Notes: generated by a model from the letters alone, not told the origin. DNA of 64,000 nt from Winogradskyella aurantia (GCF_002266855.1 NZ_NGJN01000001.1:62001-126000); one strand, 5' to 3'; positions 9,234-18,528 are shown, counted from the stretch's first letter. Made by a program: numbers and translations.

Positions 9234-9929
9234 ATGAAAACACTAGACGACTATAAAAACGGTCAGGTTGTTTTAATTGATAAACCTCTAGAATGGACTT
9301 CCTTTCAAGCCGTTAGTAAATTGCGTTGGGCTATCCGAAAAGCTTTTGGTATTAAGAAAATAAAAGTTGGTCATGCAGGTACCCTAGACCCATTAGCCTC
9401 TGGTTTGTTGGTGATCTGTACAGGTAAAATGACAAAGCAAATCAATATCTTCCAGGGCCAAGAGAAAGAATATACGGGCATTATTACATTGGGTGGCACT
9501 ACGCCATCTTACGATTTGGAAACTGATATTGATAAAACATTTCCAACAGATCATATTACTGAAGCTCTAATCCATGATACTACAAAACAATTTATTGGAA
9601 CCATAGATCAATTTCCACCCGTGTTTTCCGCGATTAAAAAAGACGGAAAGCGACTTTATGAATTTGCTAGAGCTGGCCAAGAGGTTGATATTACATCTAG
9701 ACAAGTGGAAATATCAGAATTTGAAATTACTGAAAAGCTTAACCAGCAACTTAAATTTAGAGTGGTTTGTAGTAAAGGCACTTACATTAGGTCACTAGCC
9801 CACGATTTTGGAACAGCACTAAACTCAGGCGCACACTTATCAAAACTACGCCGGACACGTATCGGAAATTTTCTGGTTGATGATGCCATGTCACCTCTGG
9901 ATTTCGTGAATACCCTACCTCTTAGCTAA
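9234..9929 (+). CDS. truB: tRNA pseudouridine-55 synthase
   Basis: 231 residues. The enzyme converts U55 of the T-arm in tRNAs to pseudouridine. The catalytic motif GHAGTLDPLASGLL holds the aspartate near residue 52. KVGHAG, YTGIITLG and CSKGTYIRSLAHDFG are further TruB blocks. The protein ends shortly after the catalytic domain and has no PUA domain, as is usual in Bacteroidota. It follows uppP by 2 bp in the ftsX-DUF3098-uppP-truB group. Confidence 0.96.
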   Translation: MKTLDDYKNGQVVLIDKPLEWTSFQAVSKLRWAIRKAFGIKKIKVGHAGTLDPLASGLLVICTGKMTKQINIFQGQEKEYTGIITLGGTTPSYDLETDIDKTFPTDHITEALIHDTTKQFIGTIDQFPPVFSAIKKDGKRLYEFARAGQEVDITSRQVEISEFEITEKLNQQLKFRVVCSKGTYIRSLAHDFGTALNSGAHLSKLRRTRIGNFLVDDAMSPLDFVNTLPLS

Positions 9930-10013
9930 GCAATTTGCAAGAGTTGAATAAGCCTTGTTTAAACCATTTCGTTATTATATTCGTATATACCTTGAATTAA
10001 ACTTTAGATTTTT

Positions 10014-10748
10014 TTGAAATTTATTGAAACATACAAAGCTGCAATAATCACTTTTCTGTTAGCCGGAATTTTAATCTTGTCGATGTTTAGTATTCAGCTT
10101 AGGCAAAAGGGTAAACTTATAACCGAGAGTTACTACGAACTTGAACCTGAGCCAGAGCCATTGAAAAAGGAACTTAAAAATAGCGAACCCTTAAAAGATG
10201 GAGCAAGTGATAAGGCCTTTAACGAAGACGAGGAATACAAAAAAATAATGCAGAATTTTAAGTCGGTTAGTGCAAATGACTTTGAACGAACTACCAAAAC
10301 CCTTGAAGCATCCAAAACCAATAATGTCAATGAGGAAAATAGTCTTAACGAATCTTATGCCGCTAATAAGAGCGCGGGCTTAAATTCAAAAGAGACCGAA
10401 TCTTACAAAAAATTACAAGAAGAACTGAAAAAGCGGTTAGACAACAAAAAAATTGCAGACGAACACGCCAAGTCTAAAAGCACACTCACCTATTCCCTTA
10501 AAGGTAGAGCCTTAGAATATTATAAAACCCCACGCTATTTATGTGAATTTGGGGGCAAAATTGTAGTAAGCATTAAAGTTGATGCCAACGGTACTGTTTA
10601 TGATGCCTACATTAATGGTTCTTCTAACTCTAACAACCAATGTCTTATAAACCATGCTATTGAATATGCTAAATCTGCTAGGTTCAGTAGCTCTGAAAGA
10701 AAAGACCAGCTAGGCACCATAACCTTTATCTTCAAAGGAAAAGGTTAA
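10014..10748 (+). CDS. TonB-like protein with one N-terminal membrane anchor
   Basis: 244 residues beginning at a TTG codon. An in-frame stop lies three codons upstream, and the next ATG would cut into the membrane segment (IITFLLAGILILSMFSI), so TTG is the best start. A charged, proline/glutamate- and lysine-rich spacer follows (about 35-165). The C-terminal 80 residues (GGKIVVSIKVDANGTVYDAYI, then ARFSS and IFKGKG) have the pattern of a TonB C-terminal domain. This is the layout of an energy transducer for TBDRs, but no ExbB/ExbD genes are nearby. Its stop overlaps the stop of the convergent gene in a shared TTAA. Confidence 0.65.
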   Translation: MKFIETYKAAIITFLLAGILILSMFSIQLRQKGKLITESYYELEPEPEPLKKELKNSEPLKDGASDKAFNEDEEYKKIMQNFKSVSANDFERTTKTLEASKTNNVNEENSLNESYAANKSAGLNSKETESYKKLQEELKKRLDNKKIADEHAKSKSTLTYSLKGRALEYYKTPRYLCEFGGKIVVSIKVDANGTVYDAYINGSSNSNNQCLINHAIEYAKSARFSSSERKDQLGTITFIFKGKG

Positions 10749-11362
10749 GACAATAGCTCGACCAAATCTTGGATAGTAGACTGTCCTTTGTCCTTATTAT
10801 ACCAGCGTTGCAAATCTTCCTTAAATTCTAAAGTTAAACTTCCATGTTTTAACTTATAATCATTTACCATTTCGGTAGCTTTTGTTGGCCTAGGTCCAAA
10901 GGTGTTTAAGACCGTATCTGTTTTGTTATCTAACATAATGAGTTTCGGAATAGACCTACCGCCATTAGTTAAAAACTCATTCATCAACGCGTCATTATCA
11001 TCTCTGAGGACAATACGATAATTTATGTTTTTGTTGAGCTCGGCAACTTTATTAATCACTGGTAAAATATGGGCTGCATCTCCACACCAACTTTCCGTTA
11101 AAACCAACCAAGTAACGTCCCCTGTAAAACCTTGAATTTTTGCTTTATCCTGGTCAGTTAATTTAACCATCTTATCCCAGCGTTTCATGCGTCTTTGGTT
11201 GAGCATGGTATAATTTGCCATGGCTTCCGTCTTTTCATTACCCGTAGTCGATGAAATCTCAACTAACGAATTTACTAATTCAACGTACTCTTGATAGGAC
11301 ACACTATTTTCAAGGCTTTCTGAAATTACTGTTTTAACCATATATACTCCTGATATTTCCAT
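10745..11362 (-). CDS. Thioredoxin-family protein with an incomplete CxxC motif
   Basis: 205 residues from the ATG at 11362; a second ATG at 11341 (MVKTVISESL) is an equally reasonable start. The central part has a thioredoxin fold pattern (VTWLVLTESWCGDAAHILPV, then SIPKLIMLD, where the cis-proline would sit). The active site reads WCGDA, so only the first cysteine of CxxC is kept. Members of this group may use a single-cysteine (monothiol) mechanism or serve as binding proteins. No signal peptide is visible, so it is likely cytoplasmic. Confidence 0.82.
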   Translation of the reverse strand: MEISGVYMVKTVISESLENSVSYQEYVELVNSLVEISSTTGNEKTEAMANYTMLNQRRMKRWDKMVKLTDQDKAKIQGFTGDVTWLVLTESWCGDAAHILPVINKVAELNKNINYRIVLRDDNDALMNEFLTNGGRSIPKLIMLDNKTDTVLNTFGPRPTKATEMVNDYKLKHGSLTLEFKEDLQRWYNKDKGQSTIQDLVELLS

Positions 11363-11442
11363 GTTACAAATTTAAGTTGGTATTTATATTTTTTCTGTCA
11401 CAGTTGTTACCTTAGTAGTTAAATTAAAGGAATACTTACAAT

Positions 11443-11706
11443 ATGAGAGATCAGTGGGTTGTTGCATTAGATTACCTTAGAATAGTTTTGCTATTAGGAT
11501 TTGCCTTGCCTGTTATGGCCATGTATTTTGACTGGTTTAAAGACAGTACATTTTTTACTGAAGAGCGACTCAACACTATTAAAAATAGTGCCATACTCTT
11601 TTACATTATTGTTTACGTCATAGAGCTAAGGTTAAAATTAAAGATCAAAGACAATCACATAGCCGTTCTTAAAACTAAGCTACATAAATATGAACAGGGA
11701 GCCTAA
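11443..11706 (+). CDS. Small membrane protein of unknown function
   Basis: 87 residues with two hydrophobic segments (about 11-27, YLRIVLLLGFALPVMAMY, and about 49-64, SAILFYIIVYVIEL) and a lysine-rich C-terminus that may be a short coiled coil. I do not recognise the family. The last 17 bp overlap the start of the tag gene in another frame, which suggests coupled translation. Confidence 0.6.
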   Translation: MRDQWVVALDYLRIVLLLGFALPVMAMYFDWFKDSTFFTEERLNTIKNSAILFYIIVYVIELRLKLKIKDNHIAVLKTKLHKYEQGA

Positions 11707-12259
11707 ACGCTGCGGATGGTGCAAAGGTGACCCTCTGTATGAGGCTTATCATGATAAAGAGTGGGGTGTGCCCGTTTACGATGATGATACTTTATTTGAA
11801 TTTTTAGTTTTAGAGACGTTTCAAGCAGGTTTAAGTTGGATTACAATTCTACGTAAACGAGAGAACTTCAGACTTGCATTTGATAATTTCAATTATAAAC
11901 GCATTTCAAATTACGATGACGAAAAAATTACTGCGCTTTTAAACAATTCAGGAATTATTCGCAATAAGCTTAAGATAAGAGCCACGGTATCAAATGCGCG
12001 GGCATTTATTAAGATTCAAGAAGACTTTGGTTCATTCTCCAACTATATTTGGGGATTTATCGATGGCACTCCAATTAAAAATAATTTTAATAATCTGAAG
12101 GATATACCTGCAAATACAAGCCTAAGCGATACGATAAGTAAAGATTTGAAGAAACGGGGATTTAAGTTTGTGGGTAGCACCGTCGTATATGCTCACATGC
12201 AGGCTACAGGTATGGTTAACGATCATATTATGTCTTGTTTCAGATACAACGAGGTCTGA
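11690..12259 (+). CDS. tag: DNA-3-methyladenine glycosylase I
   Basis: 189 residues. It removes 3-methyladenine from alkylated DNA. The N-terminal block CGWCKGDPLYEAYHDKEWG contains the first Cys and the His of the Tag zinc site. The second pair is seen in NDHIMSC near the C-terminus (His-x3-Cys). The conserved ETFQAGLSW carries the family's base-binding residues. Length is normal. It overlaps the small membrane protein gene by 17 bp. Confidence 0.96.
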   Translation: MNREPKRCGWCKGDPLYEAYHDKEWGVPVYDDDTLFEFLVLETFQAGLSWITILRKRENFRLAFDNFNYKRISNYDDEKITALLNNSGIIRNKLKIRATVSNARAFIKIQEDFGSFSNYIWGFIDGTPIKNNFNNLKDIPANTSLSDTISKDLKKRGFKFVGSTVVYAHMQATGMVNDHIMSCFRYNEV

Positions 12260-12374
12260 GGATTTCTCATAAGTCAAAAGATTTAAATACCTTAGTAAAA
12301 CAAATTAAATATTGTTCTGAATTAGTAATACTATTTTATTAATGCTGAAATTTCCCCAAATAATGATATATGCT

Positions 12375-14885
12375 ATGAGGTTTCCAAAATTTATGTTCAC
12401 TCTGATGAGTCTATTAAGCCTAATGGGTTTAAGCGCTCAAATCACTTATGAATCTGCCTTTCCAAACATTACATTTTCACGCCCTGTTGAAATTCAAAAC
12501 GCCCAAGATGGTTCAAACAGGATGTTTGTGGTTGAGCAGCCTGGTCGCATTGAGGTATTTCCAAACACCCCAAATGTAACAGGTGCACAAGTATCAACGT
12601 TTTTAAATATTGAAGGCATTGTAACATTTTCTGCTGGGCAAGAGATGGGTCTTCTGGGATTAGCTTTCCATCCTAATTACAGTCAAAATGGTTATTTCTA
12701 TGTCTATTATACCACTGGTAGTTCCAGTAATTTAAGAATGATAACGTCTAGATTTACAGTAGATTCATCAAATCCAAATCTTGCAGATCCTAATAGCGAA
12801 GTCGTATTATTAGAATACAACAAAAACCAATCCAACAGCAACCATAATGGCGGTAAGATTGCTTTTGGCGTAGATGGCTATCTCTATATTTCAGTAGGCG
12901 ATGGCGGTGGTGGAAACGATCCGCAGAATAATGCACAAAACATCAATAATAGCTTTGGTAGCATCTTAAGGATTGATGTAGACGTGGACGGCAGCAACCC
13001 CATGGCACCGAATGGAAATTACGAAATACCAAGTGACAACCCCTTTGCAAGTGGACCAGGCTTAGACGAAATCTTTGCATATGGCATAAGGAACACATGG
13101 AAGTTCTCAATTGATGAAGTTACTGGTAATATTTGGGGAGCAGATGTTGGTCAAGGTGATTTTGAAGAAATAAATCTTATCGCTAACGGTGGAAACTACG
13201 GTTGGAAACGTTTTGAAGCTGAGAGTGTGGCCAACAATACACCTACAGAAGGACCTGGTCCGCTTACATTTCCTGTTTATTTCTATTCGCACAATTTAGG
13301 AGATGTTTCTATTACTGGCGGCTATGTATATAGAGGCTCTGAGATAAGCAGTTTAAGCCCAGATATTAACTCTAAATACATTTTTGCAGACTACGTTAGC
13401 GGTCGGGTTTGGGCATTGGATTATAACTCAACAACCCAAGTTGCAACAAGAACACTACTTTTTGATACTCCGGGATTCGTTTCTACATTTGGTTTGGACG
13501 AAAACGGCGAGATTTATTTTAGCTCCTACGGCAGTACAGCTCAAATCTTCAAGCTTAAAGATGGTACTACGGCGCCTTCTGGAACCGCTGTAAATGGCAT
13601 AGGCACTTGGGCCAATGTTACGTCCAGCGCCATAAATGGCCAAATAAGGGCTGTTGAAACAGCTTTCGATGGTAGTGTTTATATAGGTGGTGATTTTAGT
13701 GTTTCCGGAAATAGTGGAATTAACAATATTGCCGTTTGGTCAGAATCAGATGGCCTGAGCACCATGGGGAGCACTAATGGCACTATTAATGCCTTAAAAA
13801 TTGCACCAAATGGTGACTTATATGCTGGTGGAAATTTTTCAGAAATAGGAGGTGTCAGTGCAAATAATATTGCGTTTTGGAACGGCACATCATGGTTTCC
13901 TCTTGCTTCGGGTATTGACGGTTCTGTGGCTGCTATAGCGATAGATGCCAATGGAAATGTATATGCCGGTGGTATTTTTGAGAACCTCAACAACTCGCCA
14001 GCACGAAATATAGCAGTTTGGAATGGTACGACTTGGAGTTCACTTGAAGACCAAACAACCTCCATAGCTGGAACCAATAATGAGATTCGTTCCCTTGATA
14101 TTGACAATTCCGGCATTTTATATGTTGGAGGTAATTTTGATGAAGCTGGAGGTGTATCAGCAAATAGGATTGCCACTTGGAATGGAACCAATTGGGGTAG
14201 TCTTGGCACTGGAACGAGCGGATTTGTTGAAGCCATTGCAACTACGGATAATGCTATTTTTGTTGGCGGTAATTTTGGCGAAGCTGGAGGGCAACAAGTC
14301 AACCGGATTGCGAAGTGGGACAAAAATACCAACACTTGGTCTAGCTTGGGAAATGGTGTGAGCAATATTGTTACAGCGTTGATTCACGATGGACAAAATC
14401 TTTATGCTGGAGGCGGGTTTGAAATAGCTAACAATAGCGCAACCGATCGAATCATAGTTAATAAAATAGCCCAATATAATGAGACCGATGGCTGGAGACC
14501 TCTAGGTACTTATACTGATGTTGGTGTAGATACCCAAATTAATGCCATACAGTTTGCAAAGGATACAAGTGGAATTGATAAAATATTTGTTGGTGGAAAT
14601 TTTACAACAGCTGGGAACATATCCGCTCAAGATATTGCGCAATGGCTATCAGACGATGCCTTAAATGTATCTGAGGTAGACCTTTTAGATGGTTTTCAAA
14701 TCTATCCTAATCCCACATCATCCAATGTTAGGCTGAGTCGCTCTGTGCCATGGTATCTAAGCGATGCCCTAGGGAGGAAAATTACATCAGGAAGCAGTGA
14801 TGTTGTACCTATGACTGCACTACCCCAGGGACTATACTTCCTCAACGTCTCAAAAAAAATTACCTTTAAGATCATTAAAAGATAA
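12375..14885 (+). CDS. Secreted PQQ-type sugar dehydrogenase with a repeat region and a T9SS sorting tail
   Basis: 836 residues from the ATG at 12375 (MRFPKFMFTL), which gives a clean signal peptide ending in LSAQ; ATGs at 12342 and 12363 are alternatives. Residues about 20-395 form a glucose/sorbosone dehydrogenase beta-propeller (GLLGLAFHPNY, SNHNGGKIAFG, FAYGIRNTWKFS). Residues about 415-750 contain some six repeats built on NRIATWNGTNW and YVGGNF, likely a second propeller. The last 75 residues (FQIYPNPTSSNV to IKR) are a type A T9SS sorting domain, so the protein is probably exported to the cell surface. Substrate is not predictable. Confidence 0.88.
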   Translation: MRFPKFMFTLMSLLSLMGLSAQITYESAFPNITFSRPVEIQNAQDGSNRMFVVEQPGRIEVFPNTPNVTGAQVSTFLNIEGIVTFSAGQEMGLLGLAFHPNYSQNGYFYVYYTTGSSSNLRMITSRFTVDSSNPNLADPNSEVVLLEYNKNQSNSNHNGGKIAFGVDGYLYISVGDGGGGNDPQNNAQNINNSFGSILRIDVDVDGSNPMAPNGNYEIPSDNPFASGPGLDEIFAYGIRNTWKFSIDEVTGNIWGADVGQGDFEEINLIANGGNYGWKRFEAESVANNTPTEGPGPLTFPVYFYSHNLGDVSITGGYVYRGSEISSLSPDINSKYIFADYVSGRVWALDYNSTTQVATRTLLFDTPGFVSTFGLDENGEIYFSSYGSTAQIFKLKDGTTAPSGTAVNGIGTWANVTSSAINGQIRAVETAFDGSVYIGGDFSVSGNSGINNIAVWSESDGLSTMGSTNGTINALKIAPNGDLYAGGNFSEIGGVSANNIAFWNGTSWFPLASGIDGSVAAIAIDANGNVYAGGIFENLNNSPARNIAVWNGTTWSSLEDQTTSIAGTNNEIRSLDIDNSGILYVGGNFDEAGGVSANRIATWNGTNWGSLGTGTSGFVEAIATTDNAIFVGGNFGEAGGQQVNRIAKWDKNTNTWSSLGNGVSNIVTALIHDGQNLYAGGGFEIANNSATDRIIVNKIAQYNETDGWRPLGTYTDVGVDTQINAIQFAKDTSGIDKIFVGGNFTTAGNISAQDIAQWLSDDALNVSEVDLLDGFQIYPNPTSSNVRLSRSVPWYLSDALGRKITSGSSDVVPMTALPQGLYFLNVSKKITFKIIKR

Positions 14886-14969
14886 CCACGTTTAAGTGTT
14901 GTTTGTATAATTTTATCATTTAGAACAATTATCTAATTTTAAGTATTTAATTTATATGAGTATTCAAGT

Positions 14970-15551
14970 ATGAAACTAATCGCTACTGCGCTATTTATTT
15001 TTATTTTTTCTTCAATTGTTTTTTCACAGGCAAAGGACGAGCGAGAAGAACGTATTACTTTGAAGGAATTTCCCGAACCCGCAATATCATTGATAAAAAA
15101 TTTACCCAAAAATTGCAAAAAGTTTAAATTTTATCGGGAGACGGATGGAACACATAAGAGTTTTGAGGCCAAATTCAAATATAAGAAACACCTTTACAGC
15201 ATTGAGTTTAATTTAAAGGGTATCGTTGAAGATATTGAACAAAATATCAAATTCAAGGAAATAGACCACGATATCAAATCCAAGATTAGTAACTATTTTG
15301 ATGGAAATTTTTCAAAAGTCAAAATCATAAAGACTCAAAAACAATATCTTTTAATTCCTGATATTGATCACTCAACCCAAACACGTGACATCCTAACGAA
15401 AGAAGATAAATCCCATACGAATTACGAAATTATCGCAGAGGTCCAAACTAATAACAAACGAGAATTTAGAGAGTTTACATTTAGTGGCTCTGGAGAAATT
15501 ATTGCCTTCAGAATTCTTAACGCAACCTCTTATGAGCATGTCTTATACTAA
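14970..15551 (+). CDS. Exported protein of unknown function
   Basis: 193 residues. A signal peptide (MKLIATALFIFIFSSIVFSQ) is followed by a lysine-rich mature part. The segments FYRETDGTHKSFEAKFKYKKHLYSIEF and EFTFSGSGEIIAFR resemble PepSY-like beta hairpins, but I would not assign the family firmly. It overlaps the following DUF2490 gene, so the two are likely co-expressed. Function unknown. Confidence 0.6.
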   Translation: MKLIATALFIFIFSSIVFSQAKDEREERITLKEFPEPAISLIKNLPKNCKKFKFYRETDGTHKSFEAKFKYKKHLYSIEFNLKGIVEDIEQNIKFKEIDHDIKSKISNYFDGNFSKVKIIKTQKQYLLIPDIDHSTQTRDILTKEDKSHTNYEIIAEVQTNNKREFREFTFSGSGEIIAFRILNATSYEHVLY

Positions 15552-16218
15552 TGCGCTTTTTATTATTTTCTTTTTATGCAGTGGTTTTAGCTCTTATAGC
15601 CAAGAAGTTTTCGCCACACTTGGTGAATCCTCCGTGGCTATTAACCATAATGTAACCGATGTTTATAAAGTAAATTTTACAGTAAACTCGAGGTATTATT
15701 TATATAGGGATAATGATTTTGGTTTTGAAAATCGGCAAATTGACCTAATTCATTTTTCCACATTAAATCTTGCCTACAACCAAAGTATCAGCTTAGGTGT
15801 TCAATATCGTATCAGGGAAGGAATCGATGGAGGCAATAACGAATTACGATTCACACAACAATATAATTTTACAGAGCGCCGATTTGCTCTTCGTTTTGGG
15901 CACCGGTTTAGATTGGAAGAGCGTTTTTTTAATAATATAACTTTTTTTAGAACGCGCTACAGATTTGCATTAGACTTTCCGTTGAACGGTGAACGATTAG
16001 ATATAGGCGAATGTTATGTTGTAGGTTCTACAGAAGCCTTGCTATCGCTAAGCAAAAAAACCAACCCTCGCATAGGATATCGAATTACTGGACAATTGGG
16101 ATGGGTACCCTCAAAATCCCTTAAAATTCAAGGTGGGCTCGAATATCGTTTCATTAATTTAAATATAACGCGTTCTCAAAACCTTTTTATTTTGACCTCC
16201 GCTATATTAAATATCTAA
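15532..16218 (+). CDS. DUF2490-type outer-membrane barrel protein
   Basis: 228 residues from ATG 15532; ATG 15538 is equally possible. Either gives a signal peptide ending in FSSYSQ. An in-frame GTG at 15484 would bury the signal peptide behind 16 residues and was not used. The mature protein is a series of amphipathic strands (YRIREGIDGGNNELRFTQQYNF, ALRFGHRFRLEERF) matching DUF2490. The start overlaps the upstream gene by 20 bp, and the stop interlocks with the convergent aat stop in CTAA. Function unknown. Confidence 0.75.
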   Translation: MSMSYTNALFIIFFLCSGFSSYSQEVFATLGESSVAINHNVTDVYKVNFTVNSRYYLYRDNDFGFENRQIDLIHFSTLNLAYNQSISLGVQYRIREGIDGGNNELRFTQQYNFTERRFALRFGHRFRLEERFFNNITFFRTRYRFALDFPLNGERLDIGECYVVGSTEALLSLSKKTNPRIGYRITGQLGWVPSKSLKIQGGLEYRFINLNITRSQNLFILTSAILNI

Positions 16219-16844
16219 TTGAGGAGAAACTTTAAATACTCGGCTCTGGAAATATGTTTAGCTCCCAAACTCTTTAAATGTTTAGTGTGTAGTTGACAAT
16301 CTATCAATTTGTAATCAGAGTTTTGAACAAAAGAAATAAAGCCAAATTTACTTGCATTGCTAACTTTGGAAAACATACTTTCACCACAAAATACACCATT
16401 ATGGATATCAACGCCATACAAACCTCCAACGAGCTTATTTTTCTGCCAAACCTCAACAGACAAAGCGAAACCCAAGTCATGTAATTTCACATAAGCCTCT
16501 AACATATCATCTGTAATCCAAGTACCTTGTTGTCCAGCTCTTTTGGTTTGGGCACAGGCTTCAAGTACGTCTCTAAAAGCTTTGTTCTTCGTGATTTTGA
16601 AAGTGTTCTTTCGTATAATTTGAGTCATGCTTTTAGAAACTTTTAATTCATTTGGAAAAAGGACAAATCGAGGATCAGGTGACCACCATAAAATGGGCTC
16701 TTCATTCTCATACCAGGGAAAAATCCCATTTCTGTAGGCATGAATCAATCGCTCTGATGATAAGTCCCCACCAACGGCTAAAAGCCCTTCCGCAGACGCT
16801 TCACTCACGTCTGGAAATTCTATTTTATGAGATAAAAAGTGCAT
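16215..16844 (-). CDS. aat: Leucyl/phenylalanyl-tRNA-protein transferase
   Basis: 209 residues. It adds Leu or Phe to N-terminal Lys or Arg of proteins, marking them for ClpAP via the N-end rule. The family blocks are visible: GLLAVGGDLSSERLIHAYRNGIFPWY, PILWWSPDPRFVLFP, and GVDIHNGVFCGESMFS. Length is slightly short but usual for Bacteroidota. It converges on the DUF2490 gene with a 4-bp stop overlap. Confidence 0.96.
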   Translation of the reverse strand: MHFLSHKIEFPDVSEASAEGLLAVGGDLSSERLIHAYRNGIFPWYENEEPILWWSPDPRFVLFPNELKVSKSMTQIIRKNTFKITKNKAFRDVLEACAQTKRAGQQGTWITDDMLEAYVKLHDLGFALSVEVWQKNKLVGGLYGVDIHNGVFCGESMFSKVSNASKFGFISFVQNSDYKLIDCQLHTKHLKSLGAKHISRAEYLKFLLN

Positions 16845-16964
16845 TTTAGACAGGGTTTATTCTTTTTTCAGTGCTTTTTGCTGTTAAATTAATAGTTAAA
16901 CTTTGATGCTACAATATTTTTAAAGATATTTGAATTGACCTTTATTCATAAATTTTGTTCATCA

Positions 16965-17046
16965 TTGCTTTTTTAAGTTTGTTTTAAAGGTCAAAACCTA
17001 AAACCACAGCATTAAGTCCTGACTAACCATCAGGACTTTTTCTTTT
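16965..17046 (+). ncRNA. Candidate small RNA ending in a strong terminator
   Basis: The hairpin at 17014-17038 has its U-tract on the plus strand, but no plus-strand gene precedes it: aat upstream is on the minus strand. A -7-like TAAATTTT with a TTTG-like element about 16 bp upstream lies near 16930-16960. Together they could define a transcript of about 80 nt. There is no convincing open frame inside. The call is an inference from orphan promoter and terminator signals. Confidence 0.3.
17014..17046 (+). terminator. Strong plus-strand terminator with no obvious upstream gene
   Basis: The arms AAGTCCTGA and TCAGGACTT pair over 9 bp around a 7-nt loop, followed by a T-rich tract. The tail on the minus strand is poor, so it acts on plus-strand transcripts. 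Confidence 0.75.
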
Positions 17047-17052
17047 GAACAT

Positions 17053-17088
17053 AAAAAAAGACCGTTATAAAAATAACAGGTCTTTTTT
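17053..17088 (-). terminator. Terminator of the DUF3127 gene
   Basis: The arms AAAAAAGACC and GGTCTTTTTT flank an inner AT-rich stem about 28 bp past the DUF3127 stop. There are T runs on both strands, so it may be bidirectional. Confidence 0.7.
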
Positions 17089-17115
17089 GTTCATTAATTT
17101 AGTTTCTTAAATTAT

Positions 17116-17493
17116 TTAAAACGGCAGGTCATCGTGATCGTCTTCGTTTAAATCACTCACTGGCTCAAACGCTTCAGCAGGCGGAACAGGGGGTATATCA
17201 CCACTAGCAGCTTCAGATTGTATAGCTTCAATTCTCCAACCCTGGATAGAATTGAAATACTTGGTTTCTCCTTGCGGATTTACCCATTCTCTCCCTCTCA
17301 GGTTGATGTTTATCTTAACCTGTTGCCCTTCTTGATAATTGTTTAATAAGTCTGTTTTATCTTGAACAAACTCTATAGAAATATGTTGTGGGTATTGCTC
17401 TTCAGTAGTTACGACCACCTCTCTTTTTCTAAACCCATTATTACCAAAGGTTTGTGTCTCTCCTATTACCTTAATACGTCCTTGTACTTCCAT
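17116..17493 (-). CDS. DUF3127 protein with an SSB-like acidic tail
   Basis: 125 residues. The body (MEVQGRIKVIGETQTFG, FRKREVVVTTEEQYPQHISIEF, VKININLRGREW) matches DUF3127, a Bacteroidota family with an OB-fold-like strand pattern. The C-terminus is low complexity and ends in NEDDHDDLPF, the same acidic amphipathic tip that ends the true SSB in this window (DDDDLPF). In SSB that tip recruits DNA-repair and replication partners. A nucleic-acid-related role is therefore a reasonable inference but is not shown. Confidence 0.85.
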   Translation of the reverse strand: MEVQGRIKVIGETQTFGNNGFRKREVVVTTEEQYPQHISIEFVQDKTDLLNNYQEGQQVKININLRGREWVNPQGETKYFNSIQGWRIEAIQSEAASGDIPPVPPAEAFEPVSDLNEDDHDDLPF

Positions 17494-17536
17494 TGTTCTT
17501 TTACTATAATTTATGTTGATTCAATTTCTCTTTACT

Positions 17537-18406
17537 CTACGAAAGTAATAACTTCCATGCACTTTCTACATCGCCATAGCTTAAATAATTCTGTGCTAAT
17601 TTGTGTTTTTCCCTGTGTGATGCATTTTTAATATTCGGGTAACGCTCGCTTATGTCTTCTATAAATTTATTGACTTGGTCCTTAGTCGGTAAAGCCTCCA
17701 CATTTGCCAGCATACCGAGGTTATTTCCGGTTAGAATCATACTGTCTTTTACATGATCCGGCATGGCATCCACGCCAATTCCCAAAGTAAGCAACGGCTT
17801 GGGGATTTCAAAAAATCCTTTTTTTGCCCTACTGTAGTAGCTACCTCCTGCCCGTGCCACAAGATCTAATGCCTCTTGGTTAATGGTGCCATCTTCATTC
17901 ATTACCTCATCAACAATATGAAACTTTAAAACCTCGCAGATGATAAGATTACCTGCCCCGCCTTCACTGCCTAAGGAAATGATTTCGTTCACCTTGCATT
18001 CCATTTGTATTGGGGATTCAGCCACTCTGAAAGGTTTGATGTCTTCTGACGGTAACATGGTCAACCCCGCCTTTTCAAATTCGTTAACTCCGTCAGGGTA
18101 CTCCGTGCTACTTAAAGACATTTGATGTACAATGTCATAATTAACGACATTAATAACAACTTCTCGTACCTGTTCAACATTCCGTAAGGTATGTTTAGTG
18201 GTATTGTCCCGTACCCGTCTTGCAGGAGAAAAAATTAATATTGGTGGATTACTGCTAAATACGTTAAAATAACTAAATGGCGATAAATTAGGATTACCAT
18301 CAGCATCAATAGTACTTGCAAATGCAATAGGCCTAGGCGCTACAGCACTGAGTAAATAACCGTGTAATTTTCCTGTGGAAAGATCTTTTGAATTTAAAGA
18401 AATCAT
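17537..18406 (-). CDS. Flavin reductase-like (FMN-binding split-barrel) protein
   Basis: 289 residues. The N-terminal 190 residues match the flavin reductase-like domain (LLSAVAPRPIAFASTIDADGNPNLSPFSYFNVFSSNPP). FMN-binding is expected around PNLSPFSYF and the following loop. The C-terminal 90 residues are a helical extension common in Bacteroidota members. The family reduces flavins or uses bound FMN; the substrate here is unknown. A 122-bp intergenic region separates it from the divergent histidine kinase. Confidence 0.88.
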   Translation of the reverse strand: MISLNSKDLSTGKLHGYLLSAVAPRPIAFASTIDADGNPNLSPFSYFNVFSSNPPILIFSPARRVRDNTTKHTLRNVEQVREVVINVVNYDIVHQMSLSSTEYPDGVNEFEKAGLTMLPSEDIKPFRVAESPIQMECKVNEIISLGSEGGAGNLIICEVLKFHIVDEVMNEDGTINQEALDLVARAGGSYYSRAKKGFFEIPKPLLTLGIGVDAMPDHVKDSMILTGNNLGMLANVEALPTKDQVNKFIEDISERYPNIKNASHREKHKLAQNYLSYGDVESAWKLLLS

Positions 18407-18528
18407 GCAGTGAACTGATTTTCAACAAATATAAATATATTAGATGGTCGCTGAAAGTATTTTACCAAATCCACAGAACAATATTATTAACATTATTGCA
18501 TTATATTTAAAACGAAATTGACTAATCA

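Noticed and set aside
13679..14365. A 228-codon open frame antisense to the sugar dehydrogenase repeats
   Set aside because: It mirrors the repeat region of the secreted dehydrogenase, is Pro/Leu/Ser-rich, has no homologous motif and no promoter. It is a composition shadow.
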